Source: Pontibacter deserti
GTDB lineage: Bacteria; Bacteroidota; Bacteroidia; Cytophagales; Hymenobacteraceae
Length of the DNA stretch: 64,000 bases
Direction of reading: 5' to 3'
Assembly: GCF_023630255.1 (NCBI RefSeq)
Contig: NZ_JALPRS010000003.1
Location: 310,001-374,000, forward strand
This document shows, piece by piece, positions 8,885-17,123 of the stretch. Both the position numbers and the translations under genes were made by a program. The notes beneath the pieces were generated by a model, which saw only the letters and a program-made list of their open reading frames with translations, searched no databases and had not been told where the DNA came from. Positions within the stretch are counted from its first letter, which is position 1. Every line of letters begins with the position of its first letter.

Positions 8885-8962
8885 CCTTGCACATAAGTCA
8901 CGCGCATGCTATGCATTGCTCGCCTTATGTACTAACCGTTACAGTTATTTTAAAGAAATAAA

Positions 8963-9702
8963 ATGAGTTTTTTAAAAGCTGAATGGCGGAAGTTAGCCAT
9001 AGCAAACTACGAAGTAGACAGTTCATTGCTGGCGGCATACCTTCCCTATGGTACTGAGTTGGATTTGTGGAACGGTAAGTGCTACGTGAGTTTAGTTGGT
9101 TTTATGTTTATTAACACCAAGCTACTCAACTTCAAAATTCCTTTTCATATAAACTTCGAAGAGGTTAATCTTCGGTTCTACGTTAAAAGGTTGGAAATAA
9201 TGTATGGAAGCGGGGAGTGGTATTCATTAAGGAGATAGTCCCAAAACCTGCTTTGACATTTGTTGCGAACATAGTCTACAAAGAGAACTATGAAACGCTA
9301 CCTATGAAACACACTTGGAGTGAGGCAGAAGGTGAAAGGCTGATTGAATACAACTGGAGAAAAGGTTCTGATTGGCACACCTTTAGTGTAAAGGCGAAAG
9401 AACAAGCAACAGAGATACAACCCGGAAGCGAAACCGAATTCATAACAGAGCATTATTGGGGGTACGCAAAAGTCAGCGATTCTAAAACAAATGAATATGA
9501 AGTAACTCACCCAAGATGGGATGTATATGATGTGCTGGACTATACAATAGATGTAGATTTCGGAGATGTTTATGGAGCAGAATTCAGTTTCTTAAACGAA
9601 CGAGCACCTGTTTCAGTGATGCTTGCAGAGGGTTCAGAAATAACAGTTGAAAACAAGAAAAAGATAAAAAAGCGCCCTGCAGCAAAAGCTATAGCTCATT
9701 AA
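8963..9702 (+). pseudogene. DUF2071 (YqjF-like) protein, broken by a frameshift
   Basis: Two overlapping reading frames (8963-9238 and 9217-9702) together make one DUF2071 protein of about 245 residues. The first encodes EWRKLAIANYEVD, PYGTELDLWNGKCYVSLVGF and the beginning of VNLRFYVKR. The second continues with WKRGVVFIKEIVPKPALTF. The frame changes at about 9190-9204. Adding one A to the AAA run at 9195-9197 gives KRLENNVWKRGVVF and restores a continuous protein with no stop. This may be a true recent mutation or an assembly error in a short A run. Function of the family is poorly known. The gene has its own ATG with an upstream AAAGAAAT region and no close partner. Confidence 0.8.
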
Positions 9703-9760
9703 AGCTTTGCATCACCTAGCCAGTTACTTATCAAGTCTGTTAAATTAAATTAAATCCCAA

Positions 9761-10930
9761 TTACAACACAAACCCTAGCAACAACCCGGTAAGTATAAGC
9801 AAAGGCGCAGGTATACGCGTGAATAGCAGGAGCGCGAAAGTGGCTACAACTATACCAAAGTTAAGCAGTGTGTTATCAATAGGGTGGTAGAGCATAATGG
9901 CGGCGGCTACTACCATGCCGGAGCTTACAGCACTTATACCTTCCAGCGAGGCACGTACTACTCTATACTTTTTAAGCCCATCCCAGAAACGGATAACAAA
10001 GAAGATAAGGAATGTGCCCGGTAGAAAAATACCTACTGTGGCTACAAAAGAACCTAAAAGCTGACCAGGTATGCCATGCTCGCGCATGGCCAGATTACCA
10101 ATAAAAGAAGTAATAGAAAAAGTAGGGCCCGGAAGCGCTTGTGCAATAGCGTATCCCGATAGAAACTCATCTGTAGTCAGATAGCCTTTAAACTGCACAA
10201 ATTCTGTGTACATAAGCGGGATGAGTACCTGCCCACCACCAAAAATCATACTACCGTTACGGTAAAAGTTCTCGAATAACCTGACAGGTAATAAAGAGGT
10301 AACACCACCCAGCGCAGCTGCAAGTATAAACACCCCCACATAAAGTATAAAGTTGGCCCATTCTATATTCAGGCGCTTGTCTTTCTCTTCGGGGTGCTGC
10401 CGGAAACGTAGCGCTGTAACGGCGCCACCGGCAATAAGCAGCAGCGGGTACACCCACGGCGACCTGAAGAAATAAGATAGCACAGCAGCAATCACCATTA
10501 GTGTAATGGCCACTTTGGTATTCACTACCTTTACACTGATCTTCCAGGCGGCAAAGGCGACAAAGCCAACCGCCATGGGTTGTATGATCCGGAGGAAGTG
10601 AAGAGAGATGTTTTGCTCCTGCAGGTAAGAAATAACAATAGCTGCAATAGCCATAATAATAGCTGCCGGTGCAATCCAGACGAGCAAGGTAAGGTAAGCC
10701 AGACTGGGGCCGCCTATTTTAAAACCAATTGCTGTTATAGTTTGGGTAGATGTTGGGCCGGGTAATATCTGGCAAAGCGCATTCAGCTCTATCAGTTCCT
10801 GATCAGTGAGATAGCGGCGTTTTTCTACCAGCAATTTAAACATCATGGCTATATGTGCCTGCGGCCCCCCAAATGCGGTAAGGGCGAGCATTAAAACGTC
10901 TTTCAGGAAGATGTAGTAGCGCAGGCTCAT
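9761..10930 (-). CDS. chrA: ChrA-type chromate transporter, two-domain form
   Basis: Inner-membrane transporter of the CHR family, known for chromate efflux; the native substrate may be another oxyanion. The 389-residue length is that of the fused two-domain form. The first half has LTAFGGPQAHIAMM near residues 17-30 and LCQILPGPTSTQ; the second half repeats the pattern with MIFGGGQVLIPLM and AQALPGPTFS. Many hydrophobic helices cover the chain. It lies downstream of the oxygenase gene on the same strand, but a hairpin between them suggests separate transcription. No chrB-type regulator is adjacent. Confidence 0.88.
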   Translation of the reverse strand: MSLRYYIFLKDVLMLALTAFGGPQAHIAMMFKLLVEKRRYLTDQELIELNALCQILPGPTSTQTITAIGFKIGGPSLAYLTLLVWIAPAAIIMAIAAIVISYLQEQNISLHFLRIIQPMAVGFVAFAAWKISVKVVNTKVAITLMVIAAVLSYFFRSPWVYPLLLIAGGAVTALRFRQHPEEKDKRLNIEWANFILYVGVFILAAALGGVTSLLPVRLFENFYRNGSMIFGGGQVLIPLMYTEFVQFKGYLTTDEFLSGYAIAQALPGPTFSITSFIGNLAMREHGIPGQLLGSFVATVGIFLPGTFLIFFVIRFWDGLKKYRVVRASLEGISAVSSGMVVAAAIMLYHPIDNTLLNFGIVVATFALLLFTRIPAPLLILTGLLLGFVL

Positions 10931-10946
10931 AAGTGGTAAAAATAAA

Positions 10947-10979
10947 AAAAGAGAGACAGCTTATAACTATCTCTCTTTT
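10947..10979 (-). terminator. Terminator after the oxygenase gene
   Basis: AAAAGAGAGA (10947-10956) pairs with TCTCTCTTTT (10970-10979). Read on the minus strand it ends in a T run, just after the stop of the gene at 11002-11985. Confidence 0.65.
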
Positions 10980-11001
10980 AAATATTTCAAAATATTTATA
11001 C

Positions 11002-11985
11002 TTAAACTTTCTTAAGGCCAAGCTCTACCAGGCGCTCGTTCAGGTATTCGCCTGCTGTAGCATCCGGGTAAGCTTTCGGGTTCTGCTCATCTATGCAGCT
11101 CTCCAGGCAAGTCAGGTCCATCTCAGAACGAGGGTGCATAAAGAACGGAATAGAGAAACGAGACGTGTTCATTAACTCGCGTGGCGGGTTAACTACACGG
11201 TGTATGGTAGACTTCAGTTTATTGTTTGTAAGTCTTGCTAACATATCACCTACGTTAACGATAACCTGCTCTGGTAGCGCTGTGATCGGAATCCAGTGCC
11301 CATCGCGGCGAAGTACCTGCAAGCCATCTGCGCTGGCACCCATCAGCAACGTGATCAGGTTAATGTCGCCGTGCTCTGCTGCACGCACAGCATCAGCCGG
11401 TACGCTGTCCGGGTTCTCGATTGGGAAGTAATGGATTGGGCGCAGAATACTGTTACCGAACTTTATTTTTTCGTCAAAATAGTTTTCGTCAAGGCCAAGG
11501 TGCAGGGCAATAGCACGTAATACTTCTTTACCGGCTGCTTCCAGTTTACGGTAAGCCTCTAAGGTTACTTCTTTAAACTCAGGCACCTCCACCGGGAAAA
11601 TGTTCTCAGGGTATTCAGCTTTAATAGGATCGCTGTCCGGGATATCACTTAGCTCCTGGCCAACATGGTAAAACTCTTTTAAGTCGCCAGTGTTAAAGCC
11701 TTTTGCTTTCTCTTTAAACTTGCCAACATAGCCACGCTGCCCGGCTAATTCTGGCTCTTCGTACTTCTGCTTTATATCATCAGGCAAAGCAAAGAATTTT
11801 TTAGTAGCAGCATACAGCCTCTCGGTCAGCTCGTCGCTGAGGCCATGGTTACGCAGGGCAATAAATCCGATATTCTGGTACGCATCACCCAATTTCTTCA
11901 CGAATCGAGCCCTTCTTTCAGCGTCACCTGACGTAAAATCCGCTAAGTCCAAAGACGGAATTTCGTCGAACAAAATTTCACTCAT
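11002..11985 (-). CDS. 2-Oxoglutarate/Fe(II) oxygenase, isopenicillin N synthase-like
   Basis: Cytoplasmic non-haem iron oxygenase of the DIOX_N plus 2OG-FeII_Oxy fold, 327 residues. The iron triad is intact: His205 and Asp207 in EHGDINL, and His262 in TIHRVVNP. Arg276 and Ser278 in SRFSIPFF are the 2-oxoglutarate carboxylate site. The N-terminal GFIALRNHGL (40-49) is typical. The family includes penicillin, gibberellin and ethylene enzymes, and many bacterial members have no known substrate, so the name says nothing about antibiotic synthesis here; no nonribosomal synthetase is near. It ends in a hairpin before chrA. Confidence 0.87.
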   Translation of the reverse strand: MSEILFDEIPSLDLADFTSGDAERRARFVKKLGDAYQNIGFIALRNHGLSDELTERLYAATKKFFALPDDIKQKYEEPELAGQRGYVGKFKEKAKGFNTGDLKEFYHVGQELSDIPDSDPIKAEYPENIFPVEVPEFKEVTLEAYRKLEAAGKEVLRAIALHLGLDENYFDEKIKFGNSILRPIHYFPIENPDSVPADAVRAAEHGDINLITLLMGASADGLQVLRRDGHWIPITALPEQVIVNVGDMLARLTNNKLKSTIHRVVNPPRELMNTSRFSIPFFMHPRSEMDLTCLESCIDEQNPKAYPDATAGEYLNERLVELGLKKV

Positions 11986-12089
11986 ATTATTTTGCTGTAT
12001 ACTTTTTTGTGTTGTTCACGTACCTCGCAATATACGAAAAAAAATAAAATCACTAACTTAGCTGAATTGCTAAACCAAATCCCTAACTA

Positions 12090-12929
12090 ATGAAAAAGAT
12101 CTACTTTAGCCTGGCAGCCGCCCTGCTGCTTGGTTTTTCTGCGTGCGACACGGCACGTCAGACGCAGGATGCTGAGAACCAAAGCCCTGTTGTTACAACT
12201 ACTACAACCGGTCCTACGCCTGCAGGCGCTGTTATGAGCAAGAACGGCTTGCGTGTTTATGCTTTCGACGATTCACAACAATACCCAGAGTCACAGCTAC
12301 GTCTTAATACACCGCCTCCCGGAGGTTTGGTAGATGCTGGTCCGGTAGAATTTAACTATAGCTTATCTAATTACCAGCTTACCCGCATGACGCCACACTC
12401 TAATGCAGAGCATATGGCTAATTCGGAGCAGGGGCAGCATATTCATAACATAGTTGATAATGAACCATATACGGCGCATTACGAAACCACGTTTACCAAA
12501 GATATTAAGGAAGGTGACCATGTTATCCTTTCGTTCCTGTCGAGATCTTACCACGAGAGCCTGAAGCATAAAGGTGCTTACGATCTGCGTGTAATCACTG
12601 CCGGCAGACCAGCTGAGCGTTTGCAGTTTGATGTAAAAGCTCCGCATATGTTCTATAGCCGTCCGAAAGGCGAATATGTAGGTAAGGATACCGAAAAAGT
12701 TATGCTGGACTTTTACTTGGTAAATACTGAACTGAGCGCTACCGGTAACAAGGTACGTGCAACTATAAACGGTACTGAGTTTATGCTGGATCGCTGGTTG
12801 CCATACATTATAGAAGGCCTGCCAATGGGTGAAACAACTATAAAGCTGGAACTGGTAGATAATAATGGTACTGTAGTACCTGGCCCATACAATACAGTTG
12901 AGCGTAAAATCACACTGAAAGAAGCATAA
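12090..12929 (+). CDS. Hypothetical lipoprotein
   Basis: A 279-residue protein with a lipoprotein signal, lipobox FSAC with Cys19, so it should be anchored to a membrane facing the periplasm or surface. After a Thr-rich linker (about residues 27-50) the chain is probably beta-rich, with no domain I can name. VILSFLSRSYHESLKHKGAYDLRV and FYLVNTELSATGNKVRATI suggest an Ig-like or phosphate-mimic-binding fold but this is a guess. A clear terminator follows and there is no operon partner. Confidence 0.75.
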   Translation: MKKIYFSLAAALLLGFSACDTARQTQDAENQSPVVTTTTTGPTPAGAVMSKNGLRVYAFDDSQQYPESQLRLNTPPPGGLVDAGPVEFNYSLSNYQLTRMTPHSNAEHMANSEQGQHIHNIVDNEPYTAHYETTFTKDIKEGDHVILSFLSRSYHESLKHKGAYDLRVITAGRPAERLQFDVKAPHMFYSRPKGEYVGKDTEKVMLDFYLVNTELSATGNKVRATINGTEFMLDRWLPYIIEGLPMGETTIKLELVDNNGTVVPGPYNTVERKITLKEA

Positions 12930-12952
12930 GAAGTATAAACTTCTGATAAAGA

Positions 12953-12986
12953 AGAAGGCCGATGCTGTAATATGCACCGGCCTTCT
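12953..12986 (+). terminator. Terminator after the lipoprotein gene
   Basis: AGAAGGCCG (12953-12961) pairs with CGGCCTTCT (12978-12986), with an inner TGC/GCA pairing, followed by CTTTTT. Confidence 0.8.
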
Positions 12987-13020
12987 CTTTTTATACTTGG
13001 TTTATAGTTTGTGCTCTTAA

Positions 13021-13114
13021 GACCTCCGAGCGTTTTAAACCTCGGAGCGTCTATACCAATTATCCTTTGCTTCGTAGCAAGACGCTCGCAGGAGCTAAAG
13101 CACGCTGCGAGGTC
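13021..13114. repeat. Dispersed palindromic repeat, copy 1
   Basis: A 94-bp element bounded by GACCTC and GAGGTC. It contains a 7-bp hairpin CTCCGAG/CTCGGAG, then GCTTCGTAGC and AGGAGCT. Copy 2 at 15241-15305 shares the ends, the CGTCTA segment, TTTGCTTCGTAGC and CAGGAGCT in the same order. Copy 1 carries the extra inner hairpin. Confidence 0.75.
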
Positions 13115-13137
13115 AGAGAAGGTAGGAAAAGGATAAC

Positions 13138-13165
13138 AAAAAAGCCGGAACATAACTGCTCCGGC
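13138..13165 (-). terminator. Terminator after floA
   Basis: GCCGGA (13144-13149) pairs with TCCGGC (13160-13165). On the minus strand the stem is followed by six T residues, 27 bp past the floA stop. Confidence 0.75.
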
Positions 13166-13191
13166 CTTCTCTCTTGTAGCTATATATAAAT

Positions 13192-14178
13192 TTATTCTCT
13201 TGGCTTGGTTGGCCCGCTCTGGCCTGGATGGGCAATAGAGTTGCGCATATCAGTATCAGACTGTATGTTCTGCATTTTATAGTAGTCCATGATGCCTAAG
13301 TTACCGCTACGGAAAGCGGCTGATATAGCCTGTGGTATTTCTACTTCGGCAGCAATTACAGAAGCCCGTGCTTCCTGCGCTTTAGCCTTCATTTCCTGCT
13401 CCACGGCTACGGCCATTGCGCGGCGCTCTTCAGCTTTAGCTTCTGCTACTTTCAGGTCGGCGTTGGCTTGGTCTATTTGTAGCTTGGCACCAATGTTCTC
13501 TCCTACGTCTACGTCTGCAATGTCAATAGAAAGAATCTCGTAAGCAGTGCCGGCATCTAGGCCTTTCTGCAACACTAGTTTCGAGATCATGTCCGGGTTC
13601 TCCAATACAGCTTTATGCGAGATAGACGAGCCAATGGAAGTAACAATACCCTCACCCACGCGGGCAAGTATAGTTTCTTCGCCGGCACCACCTACTAACT
13701 GCATAATATTAGCGCGCACCGTTACTCTTGCTTTGGCAATTAGTTGTATACCATCCTGGGCAACGGCTGCTACGTTTGGTGTATTAATAACTTTAGGATT
13801 TACCGACGTGGTTACAGCTTCAAAAACGTTACGGCCAGCCAAATCTATAGCGGTTGCCTGCTTAAACGATAACGGAATGTTGGCCTTGTCAGCAGAAATT
13901 AGTGCTTTGATAACAGTAGGTACATTGCCACCTGCCAGGTAGTGTGTTTCCAGTTCTGAAGTTGTAACAGCTATACCTGCCTTGGTCGCGTTTATCATGG
14001 AATTAACGATAAGACTTGGCGGTACTTTACGAATGCGCATAAATACCAGCTCCAGAAGGCCTACACGCACGTTCGAGAATTGTGCTGTGATCCATAGGCT
14101 GATCGGAACAAAGTATAAAAAGATCATAAGCAGGATTAAGGCTCCTGCAATCAGAAAAATAACGGATAGGTTTTCCAT
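13192..14178 (-). CDS. floA: Flotillin-like protein FloA
   Basis: Membrane scaffold protein that organises functional membrane microdomains. The protein has 328 residues with one N-terminal membrane segment (about 5-27), a SPFH/PHB-like core and an Ala/Glu-rich coiled-coil stretch (about 230-275, [18 protein letters not shown]). [17 protein letters not shown] after the membrane segment and [24 protein letters not shown] text are typical of the YqfA/FloA group. nfeD ends 5 bp before its start on the same strand, the usual pairing, so both come from one message. Confidence 0.93.
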   Translation of the reverse strand: MENLSVIFLIAGALILLMIFLYFVPISLWITAQFSNVRVGLLELVFMRIRKVPPSLIVNSMINATKAGIAVTTSELETHYLAGGNVPTVIKALISADKANIPLSFKQATAIDLAGRNVFEAVTTSVNPKVINTPNVAAVAQDGIQLIAKARVTVRANIMQLVGGAGEETILARVGEGIVTSIGSSISHKAVLENPDMISKLVLQKGLDAGTAYEILSIDIADVDVGENIGAKLQIDQANADLKVAEAKAEERRAMAVAVEQEMKAKAQEARASVIAAEVEIPQAISAAFRSGNLGIMDYYKMQNIQSDTDMRNSIAHPGQSGPTKPRE

Positions 14179-14183
14179 TTGGC

Positions 14184-14657
14184 TTAACTTACTGCTTCAA
14201 CTATAATTTTATGCTGGCTTAATTTAATAATGCGCACGGTTGTATTAGGATCAACAAACTCGCCATTTGTCTGTACTTCGTGATGCTCGTCGTTAAAAAG
14301 TGCGGTTCCCTGTGGGCGCAATGCAGATATGGTTACGCCTGTTTCGCCGACCTGCAGGTTGTGCTGGTAATCTTCGTTTACACGGCTATCAATAGTTTCT
14401 TTCAGGGCAAACCTGCTCCACGCATCCGACCGGAAACTATAAAAGAATGCCAATCCTGCTACCAACACTGATAACCCAAGTATAAGATGACCAACAGAAG
14501 TGCCTAGTGCTGCATACCCGATCCAGATGCCGATTCCTGCCAACACAAAGCCAAGTATACCGATCAGGGTGGTGCCAGGTATAAATACCAATTCCACTAT
14601 GATCAGGATGAGCCCGATCACGATCAGAAGTATAACAGTTACCCAGTCTAGTAGCAT
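14184..14657 (-). CDS. nfeD: NfeD-like membrane protein
   Basis: Short NfeD partner of a flotillin, 157 residues, lacking the N-terminal protease domain of long NfeD proteins. Three hydrophobic segments (about 5-26, 31-50 and 55-74) are followed by a C-terminal OB-fold-like domain with [16 protein letters not shown] and [16 protein letters not shown]. In B. subtilis the equivalent gene pair (yqeZ-yqfA) acts in membrane microdomain organisation; the same role here is inferred. It is the first gene of the nfeD-floA pair, and the long spacer 14658-15460 lies upstream. Confidence 0.9.
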   Translation of the reverse strand: MLLDWVTVILLIVIGLILIIVELVFIPGTTLIGILGFVLAGIGIWIGYAALGTSVGHLILGLSVLVAGLAFFYSFRSDAWSRFALKETIDSRVNEDYQHNLQVGETGVTISALRPQGTALFNDEHHEVQTNGEFVDPNTTVRIIKLSQHKIIVEAVS

Positions 14658-14884
14658 AGCAGGAGGCTTATTAGGTAAATATAGTTATTTATAGATGTAT
14701 TTGCTAATTGTTGTTGTTGATTCGGTTAATAGTATTTACGGATTTTAGGGTGTATATGTGAGCCAGACATTTCAAGCGTTAGAGATGGATCTTATATGAC
14801 CTATAGTTGAGATTTATACTTCTTGCAAGTGAGCTATACTTTCAATTACACTTTCATCCTGGGAGCTTTACTCACCTACAGTTG

Positions 14885-15030
14885 TCATGGTTAGCTTTGG
14901 TGCGCTCACGGCCGCGGGGCCTCGTCTTTGCGTTTCGCGCTGCTTTCGCTTCCTTTGCTCCTAACGTCGCCATGCCTCAACGGCACCGGAACCTCTCGAG
15001 GCGCTCCACCCAAAGACTGAGATCAGTTCG
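14885..15030. repeat. GC-rich block, possible dispersed element
   Basis: Composition jumps to strongly GC-rich (for example CACGGCCGCGGGGCCTCGTC) inside an AT-rich spacer, then drops back near 15030. No gene is visible in either strand. The abrupt edges suggest an inserted or repeated element, but I see no second copy in this window. Confidence 0.4.
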
Positions 15031-15164
15031 ATAGTATCTGCTGCTATTATACTTTACCTTAATAAGCTCTTAGTTTTTCCTTCTGAATATTTCCTTAGGA
15101 ACAAGTCGAGACCTGTCCGCTCACAGGCTATAATTATACTTGGAGATATAGCAGTAGCAAAACT

Positions 15165-15180
15165 GTCCCCTTGAGGGGAC
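15165..15180. repeat. Perfect palindrome GTCCCCTTGAGGGGAC
   Basis: Six-bp arms with a TTGA centre, followed by TACAGGGGTGT. The phrase looks like a small dispersed hairpin element of Bacteroidota spacers; that is from memory, not from a search. Confidence 0.5.
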
Positions 15181-15240
15181 TACAGGGGTGTAAAACAGTA
15201 ACTATAAAACAATAACTTGAGCTATAGCATTGTCAGAAAC

Positions 15241-15305
15241 GACCTCAGATCGTCTAATTTGCTTCGTAGCCAGATACGCTCAGGAGCTGCACACGCTACG
15301 TGGTC
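15241..15305. repeat. Dispersed palindromic repeat, copy 2
   Basis: A 65-bp copy of the element at 13021-13114: GACCTC start, CGTCTA, TTTGCTTCGTAGC, CAGGAGCT, then ACGCTACGTGGTC. It lacks the internal hairpin of copy 1. Confidence 0.75.
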
Positions 15306-15375
15306 TATAGTAATTGTATCAATCCTCTAATCCTAAAAATCCCAATTCAGGCTAAAAGCCGGGAAGGGTAAAACA

Positions 15376-15410
15376 AAAGCGCCACTTCCCGCTGAGAGAA
15401 GTGGCGCTTT
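15376..15410 (-). terminator. Terminator after proS
   Basis: A perfect 13-bp stem AAAGCGCCACTTC (15376-15388) with GAAGTGGCGCTTT (15398-15410), followed by a T-rich stretch on the minus strand. Confidence 0.85.
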
Positions 15411-15460
15411 ATCTATAGTTACTCTTGCCGATCCAACAATCAGCAATAAACAATCAACAA

Positions 15461-16939
15461 TTAATAAGCCTTTGCAAAATATACGCGGCGCTTGCTTGGC
15501 TTGCCGGTCAGCATATCCACACCATCCTCTTCAGGGGTGTTTAGCGCGATGCAGCGTATAGTTGCTTTGGTTTCTTCTTTAATGCGCTCTTCTGTTTCCG
15601 GAGTGCCATCCCAGTGTGCTAACACAAAACCACCTTTGTTCTCTAGTACATCTTTAAACTGTTCGTAGCTATCTACTTTAGTAGTGTGTTCTTCGCGGTA
15701 AGTCAGGGCTCTGTTATAGATGTTCTCCTGAATTTCGTCCAGCAACGCAGGAATATAAGTTGCCAAGCTGTCGAATTGCTGCGAGCTTTTCTCTTTGGTG
15801 TCGCGGCGGGCAACTTCGGCAGTGCCGTTTTCCAGATCGCGGGCTCCTATAGCAATACGTACAGGCACCCCTTTCAATTCCCACTCAGCAAATTTAAACC
15901 CTGGGCGCTCGGTGTCGCGGTCATCAAACTTCACGCTGATACCTTTTGCTTCCAGTTCTTTCTTCAGTTGTAACACCTTCTCACTGATCAGTGCCAGTTG
16001 CTCTTCTCCTTTATAGATCGGAACAATAACAACCTGAATTGGTGCGAGCTTTGGAGGTAACACAAGCCCTTCGTCATCAGAATGCGCCATTACCAGGGCA
16101 CCCATTAAACGGGTACTAACACCCCATGACGTTCCCCATACGTGCTCCAACCCACCATCTTTGGTAGCGAATTTTACATCAAACGCTTTGGCAAAATTCT
16201 GACCTAAGAAGTGAGATGTGCCAGCTTGCAAAGCTTTACCATCCTGCATCATACCTTCAATACAATATGTTTCCAGGGCACCGGCAAAACGCTCGTTCGG
16301 AGTTTTAACCCCACGTATGACCGGTAGGGCAATATATTGCTCGGCAAAGGTGGCGTATACTTCCAGCATCTGCTCTGTTTCAGCAATAGCTTCTTCGGCT
16401 GTCGCGTGCGCTGTGTGGCCTTCCTGCCATAAAAACTCGGCAGTTCTCAAAAACAGGCGCGTACGCATTTCCCAGCGCACCACGTTTGCCCACTGGTTTA
16501 TAAGTAATGGCAGGTCGCGGTAGCTTTGTATCCAGCCTTTATAGGTGTTCCAGATAACAGCCTCAGACGTAGGACGAACTATAAGCTCTTCTTCCAGTTT
16601 GGCATTTGGGTCTACACGCAGTTTTCCTGGCTTATCAGGGTCGGTTTGCAGGCGGTAATGGGTTACTACAGCACACTCTTTTGCAAAGCCTTCTGCGTTC
16701 TGCTCTTCAGCCTCAAACAAGCTCTTGGGCACAAACAGCGGGAAGTATGCATTCTGGTGGCCTGTGGCCTTAAACATATCATCCAACTGGCGCTGCATCT
16801 TCTCCCAGATAGCATATCCGTAAGGCTTGATAACCATACAACCACGCACCGCAGAGTTCTCGGCAAGCCCTGCTTTTTTCACCAGTTCGTTATACCATAA
16901 GGAGTAATCTTCGCTTCTTTTTGGTAGCCCTTTGCTCAT
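15461..16939 (-). CDS. proS: Prolyl-tRNA synthetase, eukaryote/archaeon-like type
   Basis: Charges tRNA-Pro with proline. At 492 residues, without the large editing insert of the E. coli type, it is the short class found in many Bacteroidota. The class II core is visible: RPTSEAVIW, motif 2 in [20 protein letters not shown], and motif 3 in [16 protein letters not shown]. The anticodon-binding domain begins with [12 protein letters not shown], and the C-terminal domain ends in the typical aromatic tail VYFAKAY. ATG start at 16939. It forms its own unit with a strong terminator. Confidence 0.96.
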   Translation of the reverse strand: MSKGLPKRSEDYSLWYNELVKKAGLAENSAVRGCMVIKPYGYAIWEKMQRQLDDMFKATGHQNAYFPLFVPKSLFEAEEQNAEGFAKECAVVTHYRLQTDPDKPGKLRVDPNAKLEEELIVRPTSEAVIWNTYKGWIQSYRDLPLLINQWANVVRWEMRTRLFLRTAEFLWQEGHTAHATAEEAIAETEQMLEVYATFAEQYIALPVIRGVKTPNERFAGALETYCIEGMMQDGKALQAGTSHFLGQNFAKAFDVKFATKDGGLEHVWGTSWGVSTRLMGALVMAHSDDEGLVLPPKLAPIQVVIVPIYKGEEQLALISEKVLQLKKELEAKGISVKFDDRDTERPGFKFAEWELKGVPVRIAIGARDLENGTAEVARRDTKEKSSQQFDSLATYIPALLDEIQENIYNRALTYREEHTTKVDSYEQFKDVLENKGGFVLAHWDGTPETEERIKEETKATIRCIALNTPEEDGVDMLTGKPSKRRVYFAKAY

Positions 16940-17086
16940 TTTAAAAATTATTTATTGTATATCCTTAATTAAAGATGTTTTTGGAATAATAATTGCTTCC
17001 GAACTACTTGTAGTTTAGACATCAATATCGCCCAAAATTACGTTAATATATTGTACTATTGATAAGGTTTTGCGCCATTGTGTTTA

Positions 17087-17094
17087 TATCTTTG
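17087..17094 (+). promoter_or_regulatory. Candidate -7 element
   Basis: TATCTTTG fits TAnnTTTG and lies 29 bp before ATG 17124. A TTTG at 17069-17072 is too close (14 bp) for a standard -33 element. Confidence 0.4.
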
Positions 17095-17123
17095 ATATAG
17101 AAGAAGTTTTACACCAGAAGGCC

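Larger units (their letters stand above)
14658..15460. other. Repeat-rich intergenic region of 0.8 kb
   Basis: I see no credible gene. In order it holds an AT-rich part with several TATAG/TATACT words, a GC-rich block (about 14885-15030), the palindrome GTCCCCTTGAGGGGAC at 15165-15180, copy 2 of the dispersed repeat (15241-15305) and the proS terminator (15376-15410). A 75-codon open frame over the GC-rich block has no family resemblance and no ribosome site, so I treat it as non-coding. Confidence 0.7.

Noticed and set aside
8712..8894. Antisense frame opposite the orphan membrane protein
   Set aside because: Low-complexity shadow of the real gene, with no ribosome site or family match.
9217..9702. 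Independent gene starting at GTG 9217
   Set aside because: The encoded segment continues the DUF2071 protein of the preceding frame; one base restores a single protein.
11002..11985. Isopenicillin N synthase, hence antibiotic synthesis
   Set aside because: Only the general oxygenase fold and iron residues are visible; no peptide synthetase or related gene is near.
14807..15034. 75-codon open frame over the GC-rich block
   Set aside because: It has no ribosome site, no family resemblance and a composition set by the GC-rich block, so it is not a credible gene.
17070..17123. Upstream start for the Tyr-rich lipoprotein
   Set aside because: The ATG at 17124 gives a clean lipoprotein signal, and a promoter -7 element lies inside the longer version.
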